Shown here piece after piece: positions 6,699 to 9,243 of a stretch of 9,243 nt of DNA; within the stretch, counting starts at the first letter, position 1, and every line of letters starts with the position of its first letter. Where the stretch lies: the NCBI GenBank assembly GCA_022360105.1, contig JAKSDL010000110.1, forward strand, positions 1-9,243, in the 5' to 3' direction. Below the pieces are notes generated by a model. It searched no databases, had not been told where the DNA came from, and saw only the letters and a list, made by a program, of their open reading frames with translations. The stretch is from Pseudomonadota bacterium. GTDB taxonomy: Bacteria > SAR324 > XYD2-FULL-50-16 > JAHJRI01. The position numbers were made by a program, and so were the translations under genes.

Positions 6699-7781
6699 TT
6701 AAAACAAGCTTTGTCCGGGTGGCATTCTCATTTCATTGCATAAATTTGGACTCTTTTGATAACCGCTGACCCAAACAGCCAAATAGGTATCCACATAGTC
6801 CAGCCAGGATTTAAACATTTCAGGATTAACGGCGTGTCTGAACATTCTGGCAGTCACAATGGCGCTACCGGCCGCATAATGTCGACACTCTGCACAATCG
6901 GTATCCGGTACACAGCAGGCAACATCTCTATCCCAGGTAAGGTCTGTTCGATACTGGCGAAAAGAACGGCCCAGTCCGATATCAGTTGAGGGATTCATCC
7001 TTGGGTAAGAGCATGAATAGAGATCGTGCAAACCATGTTTGAAAGTGTGGGCAACAGCGTTGTAGGCGGAATATAAAGTATGTTGCGGATATTTTGCAAG
7101 AATCTCCAGCATGGTTTTGCGGGTGTAGGCCAGGGATTCGTCGGTGTGTGATAATTCGCTTTTGTGTCCTACCGGTGGTGAAAAAATATTGAAAGTGTAT
7201 TGGCAATCATGTTTAACCAGTGTTTCCACTACTTCATTGACTTCATCAATATTTGTTCGAGTGAATGTATAGACAAAAACAGCACGATTATCACCTTGAT
7301 AATTTTTTATCTGTCTATCCAGCAGGTTTTTGGCGTTTCGAACCTTAGTACTGGTTTCATCATTGCCCCAGACGGAAATGTGTATTTTGTAACCAATGGA
7401 GTCGGGAAATCGTTTGATCCCATTTGTCGCGATGGCTCCCCATTTGATCTCATCGTAGCACACCTGACATAGTTCTGAAGCAAGTGATGGTTCTGCCCCG
7501 GCTAAGACGACATAAGTGATGCCCCGCTCTTTTTCACTTTTCATCAGTTGACGCCATGCTTCCGGGTCACGGTTTTCAGAAGCAAACTGCTTATCACCCT
7601 CATAATAGTAGCACCCATCGCATTTCATGTTGCAGCGATTGGACATGTCGTATGTGGACTCTCTTAGAAAAAAGTATTTACGGACTTTTTCCCAGCGCTC
7701 CCTGATTTCCGTATCAGCAAGTATTTCAGAGAACTTCCAGGTTTTGTTCTGAGGACCGTTGCTATGTTGAGTGTCTACCAT
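6699..7781 (-). CDS. Radical SAM enzyme A with C-terminal cysteine cluster
   Basis: This 360-residue paralogue of enzyme B has CNMKCDGC (Cys50, Cys54, Cys57) within TYDMSNRCNMKCDGCYYY, matching IYDVTNRCNLRCKGCFFF in enzyme B. The SAM-contacting motif is GAEP (95-98), with Ala replacing the second Gly. The C-terminal cysteines (Cys257, CC at 289-290, CAEC at 296-299) mirror those in enzyme B, so both likely hold an extra Fe-S cluster. About 15 extra N-terminal residues and a longer C-terminus (about 335-360) distinguish it. The ATG at 7781 has AGGA 7 nt upstream. It lies 33 nt after the ACP gene, which suggests it acts on ACP-bound substrates. The reaction is unknown; cyclisation, hydrogen abstraction or C-C bond formation are all possible for this superfamily. 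Confidence 0.87.
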   Translation of the reverse strand: MVDTQHSNGPQNKTWKFSEILADTEIRERWEKVRKYFFLRESTYDMSNRCNMKCDGCYYYEGDKQFASENRDPEAWRQLMKSEKERGITYVVLAGAEPSLASELCQVCYDEIKWGAIATNGIKRFPDSIGYKIHISVWGNDETSTKVRNAKNLLDRQIKNYQGDNRAVFVYTFTRTNIDEVNEVVETLVKHDCQYTFNIFSPPVGHKSELSHTDESLAYTRKTMLEILAKYPQHTLYSAYNAVAHTFKHGLHDLYSCSYPRMNPSTDIGLGRSFRQYRTDLTWDRDVACCVPDTDCAECRHYAAGSAIVTARMFRHAVNPEMFKSWLDYVDTYLAVWVSGYQKSPNLCNEMRMPPGQSLF

Positions 7782-7814
7782 GGGGTATTCCTACCAATTT
7801 AACCGGCAGACCGC

Positions 7815-8090
7815 TTAGTTCTGCTTCAGTTTAATCTCTTTTTCCACGTATTCGGCAATTTTGCGAATCGTTGTCAATTTTGGGTATTGTTCTTCATCGA
7901 TGCGGATACCATACTCATCCCTGATAATCAGGGCAATAGTTGCCAGATCCATACTATCAATACCAACTTCATCCACCAGATCCAGATCAGGTTCAAACGT
8001 TTCCGGTGTTACGTCTTCAAGTTTCAGCTCATCGATCATGATCTTGGCAATTCCAAGTATCAGGCCATCTGTGTTGATCTCAACTGTCAC
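7815..8090 (-). CDS. Acyl carrier protein
   Basis: The 91-residue acidic helical protein has the 4'-phosphopantetheine attachment motif GIDSMDL, with Ser46 as the modified residue. An Asp/Glu-rich helix II follows. A phosphopantetheinyl transferase would convert it to the holo form that carries the growing acyl chain for the two ketosynthases, FabG and the dehydratase. The start is GTG at 8088-8090, supported by GGAGA about 6 nt upstream; no ATG lies nearby in frame. It is the first gene of the minus-strand operon and faces fabG across the control region. Its length and charge fit discrete ACPs. It is probably a dedicated carrier for this locus rather than the housekeeping AcpP, judged by context. 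Confidence 0.93.
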   Translation of the reverse strand: MTVEINTDGLILGIAKIMIDELKLEDVTPETFEPDLDLVDEVGIDSMDLATIALIIRDEYGIRIDEEQYPKLTTIRKIAEYVEKEIKLKQN

Positions 8091-8170
8091 TTTAAGTCTC
8101 CATTCAAGCAGTTGTTAACAAAAATCTCCTGAGTTATACCCAAAAGGACGCAAAATACAAAAATATCATG

Positions 8171-8197
8171 ATTCTATGTTGACAATAATTTTGTCAA
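8171..8197 (-). promoter_or_regulatory. Candidate promoter of the ACP operon
   Basis: On the minus strand a perfect TTGACA -35 box (8197-8192) is followed after 15 nt by TAGAAT (8176-8171) as the -10 box. The spacing is shorter than the usual 16-18 nt, which would suit a weak or activator-dependent promoter. The leader to the GTG at 8090 would be about 70-75 nt. The -35 box lies inside the 19-bp palindrome, so a bound regulator could block it. Confidence 0.4.
8179..8197. promoter_or_regulatory. Perfect 19-bp palindrome, candidate operator
   Basis: TTGACAATAATTTTGTCAA has 7-bp arms that match exactly (8179-8185 and 8191-8197) around a 5-bp centre. This size and symmetry are typical of binding sites for dimeric helix-turn-helix repressors such as TetR, MarR or GntR family proteins. 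It contains a TTGACA hexamer on each strand and overlaps the candidate promoter of the ACP operon. No regulator gene is present in the window. Confidence 0.45.
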
Positions 8198-8474
8198 ACC
8201 AGATTTGTTTTTGAGATTTGATCCTTCGGGTAAAAGATTAAAATATCTGTGGTTCTTAGACTATGCTGAATTTTATTGAACGGGTATCATGTTTTTCCAT
8301 AAATGATTGCAAAGATCAAGATTGTTTTTTTAAAACCGAAACCGGTCTTTTATTTTTATAAATAAAAATGCAAAAATCCGGCTGGAAAAATTGACCCCTG
8401 GAATATTATCAAAAATTTTTCCTGTAGTTCGATCGCAATGGGAGAATATCCTGAAAGGAAAAAAGGAGAAGTAG

Positions 8475-9212
8475 ATGACAGATACATCACAACAGAAAAC
8501 AGCACTGGTCACAGGTGCCAGCAGAGGTATTGGTCGGGCAATAGCGTTACGTCTCGCAACGGATGGGTATCATGTTATTATTAACTATAATTCCAATCAG
8601 AAAGAAGCTGAAAAAACCCTGAAGTATATTCTGGATAACGATGGGTCGGGTGAGATTTTTCAATTTGATGTCCGGGATGTGAAGGTTGTTCAAACAGCAA
8701 TAGAGGGGATTCTCAAAACAAGGACGTCAATTGATGTGCTAATCAACAATGCCGGTATTACCGATGATCAGATTCTTGTAATGATGGCGGCTGAAAAATG
8801 GAATTCGGTGATCGATACCACTCTCAATGGATTTTATAACGTCACTAAACCGGTTGTTCAGGGAATGCTGGTTAAAAAGGCCGGGGTGATCATATCAATC
8901 GCATCGGTAGCTGCCATAACCGGCAATAAAGGGCAAAGTAATTATGCTGCTGCCAAAGCGGGATTGATAGGTGCAAGCAAGTCGCTGGCTCTGGAGGTTG
9001 CCAAACGTGGTATTCGTGTGAACGTTGTTGCTCCTGGCTTGATCGATACTGAAATGATCACGTCGGCACCTGTGGATAGCTTTAAATCTATTATTCCCAT
9101 GGGAAGAATCGGTCAACCGGAGGAAGTTGCGTCAGTGGTTTCATTTCTTTGTTCCCCGGATGCTTCCTATATCACAGGTCAGGTAATTGGGGTGAATGGC
9201 GGAATGGCGTAA
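8475..9212 (+). CDS. fabG: 3-oxoacyl-ACP reductase, FabG-type SDR
   Basis: The 245-residue protein is a classical short-chain dehydrogenase/reductase of FabG length. It would reduce beta-ketoacyl-ACP to beta-hydroxyacyl-ACP with NADPH. The Rossmann cofactor loop TGASRGIG is at 13-20 and NNAG at 91-94. The catalytic tetrad is Asn118, Ser144, Tyr157 and Lys161 (YAAAK), and [13 protein letters not shown] (182-194) with a C-terminal GVNGG motif completes the FabG pattern. The ATG at 8475 has AGGAG about 6-7 nt upstream. It is transcribed away from the ACP operon across a shared control region and may head a second operon running past the window end. It is probably the dedicated ketoreductase of this locus; a housekeeping role cannot be excluded. 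Confidence 0.92.
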   Translation: MTDTSQQKTALVTGASRGIGRAIALRLATDGYHVIINYNSNQKEAEKTLKYILDNDGSGEIFQFDVRDVKVVQTAIEGILKTRTSIDVLINNAGITDDQILVMMAAEKWNSVIDTTLNGFYNVTKPVVQGMLVKKAGVIISIASVAAITGNKGQSNYAAAKAGLIGASKSLALEVAKRGIRVNVVAPGLIDTEMITSAPVDSFKSIIPMGRIGQPEEVASVVSFLCSPDASYITGQVIGVNGGMA

Positions 9213-9243
9213 ACAATATTCAGTTCAAAAGATGCCTTGGAAA

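Larger units (their letters stand above)
8091..8474. other. Divergent control region between the ACP operon and fabG
   Basis: This 384-nt AT-rich stretch holds no credible gene. It must contain the start signals for both divergent units. Visible items are the 19-bp palindrome at 8179-8197, the candidate minus-strand promoter at 8171-8197, and an AT palindrome, ATTTTTA (8352-8358) with TAAAAAT (8363-8369). A weak plus-strand promoter-like pair is TTGAAC (8276-8281) with CATAAA (8298-8303) at 16-nt spacing. The fabG ribosome site AGGAG lies just before 8475. The leader on the fabG side could be long. I saw no riboswitch I could name. Confidence 0.6.

Noticed and set aside
5626..7781. Peptide-modifying (RiPP) system around the radical SAM pair
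   Set aside because: No small precursor-peptide gene or peptide recognition (RRE/PqqD-like) domain is visible, and the neighbours are fatty-acid-type enzymes.
1..9243. CRISPR array, tRNA, rRNA or complete insertion sequence
   Set aside because: I saw no regularly spaced direct repeats, no tRNA-like cloverleaf or rRNA signature, and no intact transposase gene.

Overview
This 9.2 kb window is bacterial, about 43-44% GC by eye, with ATG or GTG starts preceded by clear Shine-Dalgarno sequences. It carries most of a type II (discrete-protein) fatty-acid/polyketide-like biosynthetic locus that also includes two radical SAM enzymes. The gene set resembles aryl-polyene clusters and, because of the radical SAM pair, the candidate ladderane-lipid clusters reported from anammox planctomycetes, with a related cluster in the sulfate reducer Desulfotalea psychrophila. 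I therefore suspect a Desulfobacterota-like anaerobe or an anammox relative. No taxonomic marker gene is present, so this is an inference.

Layout from left to right. Positions 1-665 hold no intact gene: a small hairpin, what looks like a decayed coding remnant (about 118-490), a fragment of a dispersed palindromic repeat, and a possible promoter. Positions 666-1565 (+) encode a membrane-anchored YihG/PlsC-type acyltransferase. It converges on a seven-gene minus-strand operon that ends only 9 nt away. In transcription order the operon is: acyl carrier protein (8090-7815), radical SAM enzyme A (7781-6699), radical SAM enzyme B (6624-5626), ketosynthase 2 (5555-4305), ketosynthase 1 (4281-3016), a YbgC-like hotdog thioesterase (3013-2534) and a double-hotdog dehydratase (2555-1575). 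A 384-nt divergent control region (8091-8474) separates the operon from a FabG-type ketoreductase (8475-9212, +), after which the window ends.

How the genes could work together (inference): the ACP carries the growing chain. Two ketosynthases, both with intact Cys-His-His triads, extend it. FabG reduces the beta-keto group and the double-hotdog protein dehydrates it. No enoyl reductase is visible, so the chain may keep its double bonds. The two radical SAM enzymes could then cyclise, rearrange or otherwise modify the (poly)unsaturated acyl chain. The thioesterase would release it, and the acyltransferase would place it into a membrane lipid or a related conjugate.

The most notable sequence-level oddities are a REP-like double-stem palindromic element inserted in frame in the dehydratase, the two divergent radical SAM paralogues with a shared C-terminal cysteine cluster, and a perfect 19-bp palindrome in the divergent promoter region.
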